Assembly: GCF_041434935.1 (NCBI RefSeq)
Contig: NZ_CP107965.1
Span: 124,001-188,000 of the forward strand
Length of the DNA stretch: 64,000 nt
Reading direction: 5' to 3'
Origin: Kitasatospora sp. NBC_00374
GTDB taxonomy: Bacteria > Actinomycetota > Actinomycetes > Streptomycetales > Streptomycetaceae
This document shows positions 29,564 through 36,382 of this stretch, in pieces (position 1 is the first letter of the stretch; every line of letters starts with the position of its first letter). A model generated the notes under the pieces. It saw only the letters and a program-made list of their open reading frames with translations, did not search any database and had not been told where the DNA came from. A program made the translations under genes and the position numbers.

Positions 29564-30016
29564 TCATTGTTCCTGTACGGCCTGGGCAGTTGCTCGCCCC
29601 CACACCGTCAGCCCCCCGTTGAAGGCGGGCAGCAGCAGGGGGGTGTAGGTGAGACGGACCTCGACGGTGACCTGGTTGCCGCCGGCCGCACTGCACCGGG
29701 CGGCTCCGACATCACCACCGGAGATGCCGCTGGCGCGCACGAAGTCCTGGACGTGGCCGGTGCACCCGGCAACGTCGATGACCACCTGCCCGTTGCGCAA
29801 GTCAGCGGCGCTGATCTGGTTCGCGGCGAACCGGGCGGCCTGCTCGGCGACGTCGGCGGCCTTCTCCCGCTCGTGGATGGCCCGGCCGGTGTCGATGACG
29901 AATCCCGCCATTACCAGGAACAGCATCGCCGCGAGGATCAGCGCCAGGGCGCCGGAGCCGCGCTCCGCACCCCGCTCGCGCGCACGGCGCAGCCGCCGGA
30001 TCACCAACTCGGTCAC
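29564..30016 (-). CDS. TadE/TadG-like pseudopilin, 150 aa
   Basis: GTG at 30016 overlaps the stop of the upstream gene (GTGA). After a basic N-terminus comes GSGALALILAAMLFLVMAGFVIDTGRAIHEREKAADVAEQAARFAANQ, the hydrophobic helix plus amphipathic extension of TadE/TadG-like (Flp accessory) proteins. The C-terminal part contains a CTGHVQDF...RCSAAG cysteine pair. It is part of a run of three pseudopilin genes. Confidence 0.75.
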   Translation of the reverse strand: MTELVIRRLRRARERGAERGSGALALILAAMLFLVMAGFVIDTGRAIHEREKAADVAEQAARFAANQISAADLRNGQVVIDVAGCTGHVQDFVRASGISGGDVGAARCSAAGGNQVTVEVRLTYTPLLLPAFNGGLTVWGRATAQAVQEQ

Positions 30017-30438
30017 TGGACCACCCTCCGATAGACGTCCAAGGGGGCGGTGGAGGTGGCCCGGATGTCGCCGGCCACCGGGAGCTTCGAGAGGGCCACG
30101 CCCTTGACCCGGCAGGACAGGGTGACGGTGAACAGCCCGCCCGGCCGGAAGTCGCCGCCCGCCGACACCTGGACGGTGCCGCCCGCGCACACGCGGGCAG
30201 CGTCCTTGTTCGCGGTGCTGGTCGCAGCGGACAGCGCAGACCAGTAGTCGCGCTGCAGGGCGCCGGCCCGCGCCGCGTCCCGGGCCGTTCCCTCAAGGGA
30301 AGCCCGGGAGTTGACGATCTGGCCCAAGCCGATCAGCAGCAGGACGAAGAGCATCAGAACGGGAGCGATCAGCACCAATTCGACGGTGGAGATCCCCGCG
30401 TCGCTGCCCAGACGCCTGCGGATCGTGTCAGCCGGCAT
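30013..30438 (-). CDS. tadE: TadE-like pseudopilin, 141 aa
   Basis: Starts MPADTIRRRLGSDAGISTVELVLIAPVLMLFVLLL: a short basic leader, G-I-S-T-V-E around the expected processing site with the conserved Glu at +5, and a single membrane helix. A helix rich in Ala and Arg follows (RASLEGTARDAARAGALQRD). This is the TadE family pattern. It overlaps both neighbours, consistent with co-translation. Confidence 0.8.
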   Translation of the reverse strand: MPADTIRRRLGSDAGISTVELVLIAPVLMLFVLLLIGLGQIVNSRASLEGTARDAARAGALQRDYWSALSAATSTANKDAARVCAGGTVQVSAGGDFRPGGLFTVTLSCRVKGVALSKLPVAGDIRATSTAPLDVYRRVVQ

Positions 30439-30853
30439 CGGGCACGAACCTCTCGATGGGGCCGACGGACTTCGCCGTGACCGTCAGGTTCAGGAACGGC
30501 ACCACCTTGACCACCCGGCCGGTCACGGTGACGCCGACCTGGTCGCCGTCCTGGAACGGGAAGACGCTCGCGCCGTTGACCAGCGCCGGCCCGAGCGTAC
30601 TGATCCGGTTCTGGGCGGTGGTGCTCGCCATGTTTTGCCAGGAACCGGGGTTGTCGTCCGCGGTGGCCCGGGCCTTGCGAGCACCGGCCTGGGCGGCCGC
30701 CTCGCTCACGGTGCTGGCGAAGTAGTACAGGCCGAACTGGACGACGGAGAGCAGCAGCAGGAACAGCAGCGGCGTGATGATCATGAATTCGACCGTGCTG
30801 GTCCCCCGGTCGCCACGCAGCCGCGCCGCGACCCGGGCCCTGACTCGTTCCAC
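30428..30853 (-). CDS. TadE-like pseudopilin, 141 aa
   Basis: Starts MERVRARVAARLRGDRGTSTVEFMIITPLLFLLLLSVVQFGLYYFAS, with the GTSTVEF processing region, a Glu at +5 and a membrane helix, then an Ala-rich helix (VSEAAAQAGARKARAT). It is the first of three pseudopilin genes and overlaps the second by 11 bases. It would be processed by the prepilin peptidase at 23641-24411. Confidence 0.8.
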   Translation of the reverse strand: MERVRARVAARLRGDRGTSTVEFMIITPLLFLLLLSVVQFGLYYFASTVSEAAAQAGARKARATADDNPGSWQNMASTTAQNRISTLGPALVNGASVFPFQDGDQVGVTVTGRVVKVVPFLNLTVTAKSVGPIERFVPDAG

Positions 30854-30906
30854 CGCTCGATTCCCCTTCTCCGTCGTCCAGCTCGGCTCACGTACTCAGC
30901 GGCAGA

Positions 30907-31212
30907 TCAGTTGCAGCCGCCGTTCTGGGTGGTGTCGGCGCCGGTGATGCAGGTCCCGACGCTGGTGGACTTGGTGGTCACCGCCGCCTTGATGGCCACG
31001 ACCGCGATACCGACCACGACGATCACCGCAGCGGTGATCAGGATCAGCTCGACGGCGGTGTAGCCGCCCTCCTCACGGTTACGGGCCTTGTCGATCCGGC
31101 TGAACGCCGCGTCGCGTACACCGGCGACAGCGGCAACGGCGGTGACGGCGAACAGCAGCGCACGCTCGCGCACGCCGAAGCTGCCAGCCGGGTTGATGAC
31201 GGTGGTGGACAT
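30907..31212 (-). CDS. Flp-type major pilin candidate, 101 aa
   Basis: A long leader of about 50 residues, including a hydrophobic stretch (ALLFAVTAVAAVAGVRDA), precedes GGYTAVELILITAAVIVVVGIAVVAI. This gives a G|Y-T-A-V-E processing site with Glu at +5 and a 20-residue hydrophobic helix. The mature part is only about 50 residues and ends in a short tail with two Cys (GTCITGADTTQNGGCN). This fits a Flp pilin as the fibre subunit. It is a separate unit 54 bases after the TadC stop. Confidence 0.75.
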   Translation of the reverse strand: MSTTVINPAGSFGVRERALLFAVTAVAAVAGVRDAAFSRIDKARNREEGGYTAVELILITAAVIVVVGIAVVAIKAAVTTKSTSVGTCITGADTTQNGGCN

Positions 31213-31265
31213 GTTCGGTTCCCCTCGTTCGGTTGGAAATCTGTGGGATAGCTGATTCGGAAAGA

Positions 31266-32174
31266 TCAGAGGTTGATGAGCGTCAGCGCCGGATAGATCA
31301 GGAAGATCAAGAACCCGAAGCAGAGCAACAGCTGGGCGACGAGCATCGACTGCGACTTCGCGGCGGCCGCGCCCTGCATCTCGGCCAGCTCCCGGTTGCG
31401 CAGGGTCTGCGCGCGGCTCTCCAGCGACGTGCGGACCTTCGCACCGTCCTGGGCGACGAGGCGGACGGTAGAGGTGAACTCGACCAGCTCGGGAACGCCG
31501 ATCTCCTCGCCCAAGCGGCCGGGCGCCGTCCAGTACGGCAGGTTCTTCACCCGGGCCTCCTCCAGCGCCCAGCGGATGCGCCGCATCGGCCAGGCATCGG
31601 AGGACTCCGCCGTCGCCTTCATGGCCTCCGGAAGGCCGGCGCCAGCCGACAGACTCAGGTGGACCAGCGTCAAGTACACCGACACCATCCGCGTGAACTC
31701 ACGCCGCTTCTCCTTCGCCTGGCTGCGCACCTCCAGGTCAGGAGCGAAGAAGCACCCGGCGACGAGCAGCAGGGTCAGCCACATCGGGGCGAGCATGCTG
31801 CTGGTCACCCCGACCAGCCACAACACCACCGCGAGCAGCGGGCCCAGCAGCAGCCCGGCCGCCGAATACAACACCTTCTGAGCCAAGAAGGTCTCCATCG
31901 GCTTCTCCACCAGCGCCAGGTCAGGGCGAAGCCGTGCCAGCCGCCAGCCCTGCTTGGCGTAGAACGCCGCCACCTTCGGCCCGAGCGCGGCCAGCGCCCT
32001 GTCCTGGGCTCCGTTCAGGACGGTCGGCGCAGGAGCAGGCCCGCTGGAGGTGATGCGCAGCGCGTCGATCCGGGCGACGGTGGCCACCGACCCCGGACGG
32101 CTCGGCACGAGCGCGCGGATCAGCAGGTACACCCCCAGGCCGCATACGGCGCCAGCGAGAAGAGGACCGATCAC
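31266..32174 (-). CDS. tadC: TadC-like inner-membrane platform protein, 302 aa
   Basis: GTG at 32174 overlaps the TadB stop. The T2SF/TadC-type domain has helices at the N-terminus (LLAGAVCGLGVYLLIRALV), a pair in the middle (AGLLLGPLLAVVLWLVGVTSSM, APMWLTLLLVAGCFFAP) and two at the end (MLVAQLLLCFGFLIFLIYPAL). The cytoplasmic part contains RIRWALEEARVKNLPYW and TVRLVAQDGAKVRTSLESRAQ. It pairs with TadB to form the pilus assembly platform. Confidence 0.8.
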   Translation of the reverse strand: MIGPLLAGAVCGLGVYLLIRALVPSRPGSVATVARIDALRITSSGPAPAPTVLNGAQDRALAALGPKVAAFYAKQGWRLARLRPDLALVEKPMETFLAQKVLYSAAGLLLGPLLAVVLWLVGVTSSMLAPMWLTLLLVAGCFFAPDLEVRSQAKEKRREFTRMVSVYLTLVHLSLSAGAGLPEAMKATAESSDAWPMRRIRWALEEARVKNLPYWTAPGRLGEEIGVPELVEFTSTVRLVAQDGAKVRTSLESRAQTLRNRELAEMQGAAAAKSQSMLVAQLLLCFGFLIFLIYPALTLINL

Positions 32175-33040
32175 CGGGCACCTCCAGCAGGGGCCAGCAG
32201 GCGGGCACCTGCCGGGACGATGGACAGGTGCCGCAGCCAGGCCAGGCCGGCAGCGAAGAACGCGAGGACCACCGTCAGCACCCCCTGCCCCTGAAGAGAC
32301 TGGTAAGCCACGACGTAGGCCGGGTTGAACAGGGCCATACCGAGCGGGAAGACGACGCAGACCGTGACGACGATCTTCACGCTGCGGCGGGTACCGGAGC
32401 GCTGCGCCATGATGTCGCGCCGCATGTCCGCTTCCTTGCGGGCGAGTTCGGCCAGTCCGGTCAGTGCCTTGGCCAGGCCGGGGCCGCGCTGGCGGGAGTT
32501 CTCCTTCAGCGCGATGATCACGATGTCGGCTGACCCGTCGTCAAGGTCCTCGGCCAGCAGATCGAGCGCGATCGGGAACGGGGTCCGGGCGCGCAGCCGG
32601 TTGACCAGGGCGGCGACATGCGGACGCAGTGCGGGGGAGGCGGCGTCGATGGAGGACTGGATGGCGCTTTCCAGGCCGACAGCGCCCGCCATGGTGTCGC
32701 GCAGGCTCTCCGTCCAGCCGGCCAGGGCCTCGACGCGCTCCATCGCGGCCTTCTCCTCCTTGGCCCCGCCGAACAGCTTGTTCCAGAACAGGGCCAAAGC
32801 CGCTGCGGCCAGGGCGGCGACGGGCCAGCGGGTGACGGCGAGGACGACCAGGGCGGCGATGACCGCAGCCGCGCCGCGCCTGCGGGCGAAGGCGATGAAC
32901 CGGGCCGAGGTGGTGGGGCCGCTGTGCTCCTTGCGGGGCCAGCCGACCAGGGAGGCCACGAGCAGGGCGATGCCGCCGCCGACGCCGAGCCCGGCCAGGA
33001 TCGCGAGAAGGGTGGTGGGGTTGAGGATGTCGGGACTCAC
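32171..33040 (-). CDS. tadB: TadB-like inner-membrane platform protein, 289 aa
   Basis: GTG at 33040 overlaps the TadA stop by four bases. Hydrophobic helices near the N-terminus (LLAILAGLGVGGGIALLVASLV) and about 60-85 precede the T2SF cytoplasmic domain (ALAGWTESLRDTMAGAVGLESAIQ..., LAELARKEADMRRDIMAQRSGTRRSVKIV). Two C-terminal helices follow. The order TadA-TadB-TadC is the usual one. Confidence 0.8.
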   Translation of the reverse strand: MSPDILNPTTLLAILAGLGVGGGIALLVASLVGWPRKEHSGPTTSARFIAFARRRGAAAVIAALVVLAVTRWPVAALAAAALALFWNKLFGGAKEEKAAMERVEALAGWTESLRDTMAGAVGLESAIQSSIDAASPALRPHVAALVNRLRARTPFPIALDLLAEDLDDGSADIVIIALKENSRQRGPGLAKALTGLAELARKEADMRRDIMAQRSGTRRSVKIVVTVCVVFPLGMALFNPAYVVAYQSLQGQGVLTVVLAFFAAGLAWLRHLSIVPAGARLLAPAGGAR

Positions 33041-34335
33041 TGGAAGTCCCCGCTCGGGTAGTAGCCGAACTCGGCGAGCTCGTCCAGGCAGGTGATGACG
33101 GCGGCCGGCCGCAGCTCCCCGAACGAGTCGATCTTGAACACCTCGCTGGACAGCACGTGGCCGTCGCGGCCGTTGACCTCGCGGACGCTGACGAGGCGGC
33201 GTTCCTTCACGCCGGTGACGGGATTCTTCACCTTGCCCAGGAAGATCACGAAGTCGAGAGCGTCCTCGATGAGCATGGCCGTGGTCTCGGTATCGAACTG
33301 CTCGGCCGCCTGCCGGGCGTAGGTGGCCAGCCGGCGGAACACCGCCTCGCTGGAGCGGGCGTGAATGGTCGAGAGGGAGCCGTCGTTGCCTTGCGACATG
33401 GCGTTGAGCATGGTGACGACCTCGGGGCCGAGCACCTCACCGACGATCACCCGGTCCGGATTCTGCCGCAGCGAGCGCTGGACCAGTTCGGCCATCGTCA
33501 CGGTGCCCAGGCCCTCGGAGTTGGGCAGCCGCTCTTCCAGCACGAGGATGTTCGGGTGCAGCTCGGGGAACTCGTCCAACCCGAGCTCCAGCGCCCGCTC
33601 CACCGTGATGAGCCGCTCCTCCTTCGGGATCACGTTGGCCAGCGCCCGGAGCATGGTGGTCTTCCCGGCGTCCGTGGCCCCGCCGATCATGATGTTCTTG
33701 CGAGCCAGGACGGCCGCCCGCAGCATCGAGGCGGCCTCCTCGGTGAGCGACCCGAACTTCACCAGGTCCTCCAGGAAGACCTTCCCGAGCCGGGCGCGGC
33801 GGATGGACAGCGCCGGACGCTTCGACACCTCCATGACGGCCGACAGCCGGGAGCCGTCGGGCAGGGTCAGGTCCAGCTGTGGATTCGCCCTGTCCCACGA
33901 CCTGGAGCTGAGGCCCGACGTCGTGGCCAACCCCTGGACGAGCGCAATCAGGGCATCGTCGCTGGCTGCCACAGCCGGCAGCTGCTCGCGAATACCGCCC
34001 GCGTAGGTCACGAACGTCTGGTCGCCCTGGATGTCGATGTTCTCGATCCGGTCGTCGTCCAGCAGCGGCTGCAGCGCGCCGGCGCCGTAGATCCGCGCGT
34101 GCACCGCCTCGGCGAGCTCGCGCTCCTCCTCCGGCGACATCGCGGGGATGCCGAGGGCGGCCTGCTCCTCGTTGTAGCTCTGCAGGACGTTGTTGATCAG
34201 GGACCGTGCGAACTCGCGCTCCACCTCGGGGGCCAGCTGGGCCCTGCCCTGGCGGGCGTCGTCCCGCTGAGCCTGGGTCAGCTGCTCGCCGACACGGCCG
34301 TGCAGCAGGGCGACGATCTCGTGCTGGACAGCCAT
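33037..34335 (-). CDS. tadA: TadA/CpaF secretion ATPase, 432 aa
   Basis: The hexameric ATPase that powers Flp pilus assembly. Walker A GGATDAGKTTMLRA is at about residues 214-227. The Asp/His boxes (TVERALELGLDEFPELHPN) and the Walker B-like region DRVIVGEVLGPEV at about 295-307 follow. TadA proteins usually read GEVRG here, so an Arg is replaced by Leu. The length is normal. Its start is directly after the TadZ stop (shared base 34335), making a tightly coupled tadZABC operon. Confidence 0.88.
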   Translation of the reverse strand: MAVQHEIVALLHGRVGEQLTQAQRDDARQGRAQLAPEVEREFARSLINNVLQSYNEEQAALGIPAMSPEEERELAEAVHARIYGAGALQPLLDDDRIENIDIQGDQTFVTYAGGIREQLPAVAASDDALIALVQGLATTSGLSSRSWDRANPQLDLTLPDGSRLSAVMEVSKRPALSIRRARLGKVFLEDLVKFGSLTEEAASMLRAAVLARKNIMIGGATDAGKTTMLRALANVIPKEERLITVERALELGLDEFPELHPNILVLEERLPNSEGLGTVTMAELVQRSLRQNPDRVIVGEVLGPEVVTMLNAMSQGNDGSLSTIHARSSEAVFRRLATYARQAAEQFDTETTAMLIEDALDFVIFLGKVKNPVTGVKERRLVSVREVNGRDGHVLSSEVFKIDSFGELRPAAVITCLDELAEFGYYPSGDFQ

Positions 34336-35159
34336 CAGCGCACCCCCAGGGCTTCGGCGCGGGCCGGGGCGGCGGCCGCGGCGGTGGTCTGTTCGACACC
34401 TACGCCGTAGCGTCCGCGCAGGTTGGTCACGATGTGCTTGGAGGCGCGGACCAGCTCGGACTTCTCGACCCGGCCGGTCTTGCGGCCGGCCAGCTGGGCT
34501 GCACCCGACGGGTCCAGCGGCAGGCAGCCGAGGACTTCCACGGGCAGGCCCTGCTGGACGAACAGCTGGGCGAGTTCGGAGCTGACCTTGGCGTGCTGGC
34601 GCTTGTGGTCGACCAGCAGGACGCCGATCGGGGGCCCGCCGCCGGTGCGCCCCAGCCGCTGGGCCAGCGCCGCGGCGCGGTCGCGGGTGAAGGCGATCTC
34701 CTCCGGGGAAGTGCGAGTGACCAGGACGACCAGGGATGCCATGGGCAGCAGGTCGAGATTGGGGGAGGAGGGGCCGATCCGGCCGAGGTCAGCGATCACG
34801 TCGGCTTCGGTGTTGGCCACGAAGGCGCGCCCGAGCAGCGGCCAAAGGCCCTGCCAGGCGCCGGCCTGCTCGGCGCTGGCCAGGCCGAGCAGTACTTCCT
34901 GGCCGCCGTTGATCTGCTGGGTGTGCTCCCAGACCGTCTGTGGGCTGATGCCGTTGCGGCCGGCCACGGCCAGGGAGAGCATGCCCACCCGCGGGTCGAG
35001 GTCTTGGCCGGTGGCGGACTTGTGCCGGTAGACCAGGTCACCGCCCTGAGCGTCGCACTCGGCGAACAGGGAACGGCGCGGCCACACGGCGGCGAGGGCG
35101 AGGGCGGCGGTGCTGACGCCCGGCGTGCCCTTGGCGTGCGCGACGGCGATAAGTGCCAT
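34335..35159 (-). CDS. tadZ: TadZ/CpaE-like ParA-related protein, 274 aa
   Basis: The N-terminus MALIAVAHAKGTPGVSTAALALAAVWP has the position and shape of a ParA/MinD P-loop but reads GTPGVST, lacking the invariant lysine of KGGxGKT. An ECDAQGGDLVYRH segment (Walker A' region) and a late DHKRQHAKVSSELAQLF segment are as in the family. TadZ proteins position the Tad machine, often with a reduced ATPase site. It is the second gene of the operon, after the SAF-domain gene, with 16 bases between them. Confidence 0.75.
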   Translation of the reverse strand: MALIAVAHAKGTPGVSTAALALAAVWPRRSLFAECDAQGGDLVYRHKSATGQDLDPRVGMLSLAVAGRNGISPQTVWEHTQQINGGQEVLLGLASAEQAGAWQGLWPLLGRAFVANTEADVIADLGRIGPSSPNLDLLPMASLVVLVTRTSPEEIAFTRDRAAALAQRLGRTGGGPPIGVLLVDHKRQHAKVSSELAQLFVQQGLPVEVLGCLPLDPSGAAQLAGRKTGRVEKSELVRASKHIVTNLRGRYGVGVEQTTAAAAAPARAEALGVR

Positions 35160-35174
35160 GGGGCCCTGTCCCTT

Positions 35175-35900
35175 CTACTTGGGGTCCGCGGGGAGCAGGA
35201 CCAGGGCGACCTCGCCGGCGGACGCGGCCTGCGCGATCGGGCCGGACTTGTCCGCGGCGACGGTGATGGACAGGGAGAGGTTCGCGCTCGGCGCGGCGGT
35301 GTCCGCCTTGAAAACCTGGCGCACCACGGCGGCCTCGGACAGGGAGAGCCCGTTGGCGGAGGCGGCGCCCTGGCCCGTGCCGGTGGCACCGGGGACCGGG
35401 GCCTTGGCGAGGTCCTTGCCGACCCACAGCACCCGGATCTTGTCGCCCTCGCGCAGCCCGGGCGGGAACTGACCTTGCTTCAGGCTGAGACCCACGACGG
35501 CCTGGTCGCTGCTGACGCTGACCTTGGTGGTGAGCATGGGGCCGGTGAGCAGGGTGCCGACGGGGATCTCGGAGGCCGCGAAGTACTTGCTGGTGAGCGC
35601 GCCGCGCTGGTCCCACCGTACGAAGGGGACGTCGGTGTCCTTGGCGACCTGGACCTGCTGGATCGCTGAGGCGGGAATGGCCTGGCCGGGAGCGATTCGC
35701 TGCGTGACCTTGACGGCGTCGACCTTCTCCGCGGCCTGCTGGACCAGCGCGGTGCCTCCGAGGCCGCCGGCCAGGATCAGCAGCGCCGCGAGGACCGCCA
35801 TCGCGGGCCGGCGCTCGCGCACCGTGGCCGGGAGTCGGTCGCCCGCCCCGCCGGGCTGACTGGGCGCGCTCCGCTGCGCGGGCGCGCCCGGGTTCTGCAC
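35175..35900 (-). CDS. SAF-domain CpaB/RcpC-like pilus assembly protein, about 241 aa
   Basis: The GTG at 35900 is chosen; the frame is open to an ATG at 36002. A membrane helix (AMAVLAALLILAGGLGGTALVQQ) is followed by an SAF-type beta-clip domain (VTQRIAPGQAIPASAIQQVQVAKDTDVPFV..., SEIPVGTLLTGPML), then a C-terminal region (LREGDKIRVLWVGKDL). CpaB/RcpC proteins act in the periplasmic or cell-wall-facing part of the Tad system. It is the first gene of the tad ATPase operon. Confidence 0.75.
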   Translation of the reverse strand: MQNPGAPAQRSAPSQPGGAGDRLPATVRERRPAMAVLAALLILAGGLGGTALVQQAAEKVDAVKVTQRIAPGQAIPASAIQQVQVAKDTDVPFVRWDQRGALTSKYFAASEIPVGTLLTGPMLTTKVSVSSDQAVVGLSLKQGQFPPGLREGDKIRVLWVGKDLAKAPVPGATGTGQGAASANGLSLSEAAVVRQVFKADTAAPSANLSLSITVAADKSGPIAQAASAGEVALVLLPADPK

Positions 35901-36349
35901 GGATTGCCTAGCTGTTCCTTGACTCAACGTTCTCTGCCCAACTCGCGTCGATCCGGCGTGAGCCGGCGTGAATTCGAATTTGACCCAGATATGACAAAGC
36001 AAAGGGCCGACGTGTCGGCCCGGGCCGTGCCTAGGAGACCGCTACAGGTCCCTGACCTGCGGTCACCCGCGTATGCTCCGATGTCCGTGCCACGTGCCTA
36101 ACACGTAAGAACCGCCCCCCGTTACTCAGCCTCGCGGTAGCGATGGCGGGCGATCGGGGCCATTGCGACGTGCACATATGGCCGAACCGCCCGGTACTCA
36201 TTCGCCCCAGAGCTTCAGCCCCGTCACAATACGAAACTTTTGAGTCGCTGTCTGCATAATTTTGGCCACTCCGTTCGTGCTGCTGGCATAGTCGCGACAC
36301 AAAAACGAACAAAAGTCATAGAAGTAGCTAATGCCGTATCAGGTGATGA
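35901..36349. promoter_or_regulatory. AT-richer spacer with the probable tad operon promoter
   Basis: About 450 bp between two leftward operons, markedly less GC-rich from 36170 to 36330 (runs such as CATAATTTTGG and ACAAAAACGAACAAAAG). A hairpin lies at 36004-36021. The promoter of the 35900 operon is expected here, but no clear -35/-10 pair stands out. A 93-codon leftward frame (36031-36312) has unconvincing composition. Confidence 0.45.
36004..36021 (-). terminator. Hairpin in the tad operon leader (terminator or attenuator)
   Basis: GGGCCGAC (36004-36011) pairs with GTCGGCCC (36014-36021) around GT. Read leftward it is followed by TTTGCTTTG, as in an intrinsic terminator. It is positioned between the likely promoter region and the first tad gene, so it could attenuate the operon. 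Confidence 0.5.
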
Positions 36350-36376
36350 CCCGGGCTGATTGGACGTCAGCCCGGG
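36350..36376 (-). terminator. Terminator hairpin of the transfer operon
   Basis: CCCGGGCTGA (36350-36359) pairs exactly with TCAGCCCGGG (36367-36376) around a 7-base loop, beginning 7 bases beyond the stop of the 36383-39202 gene. Confidence 0.7.
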
Positions 36377-36382
36377 CCGTCA

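Noticed and set aside
36031-36312. 93-codon leftward frame in the spacer between transfer and Tad operons
   Set aside because: Composition is unlike neighbouring genes and it lies over hairpins and the likely promoter region. No ribosome site supports it.
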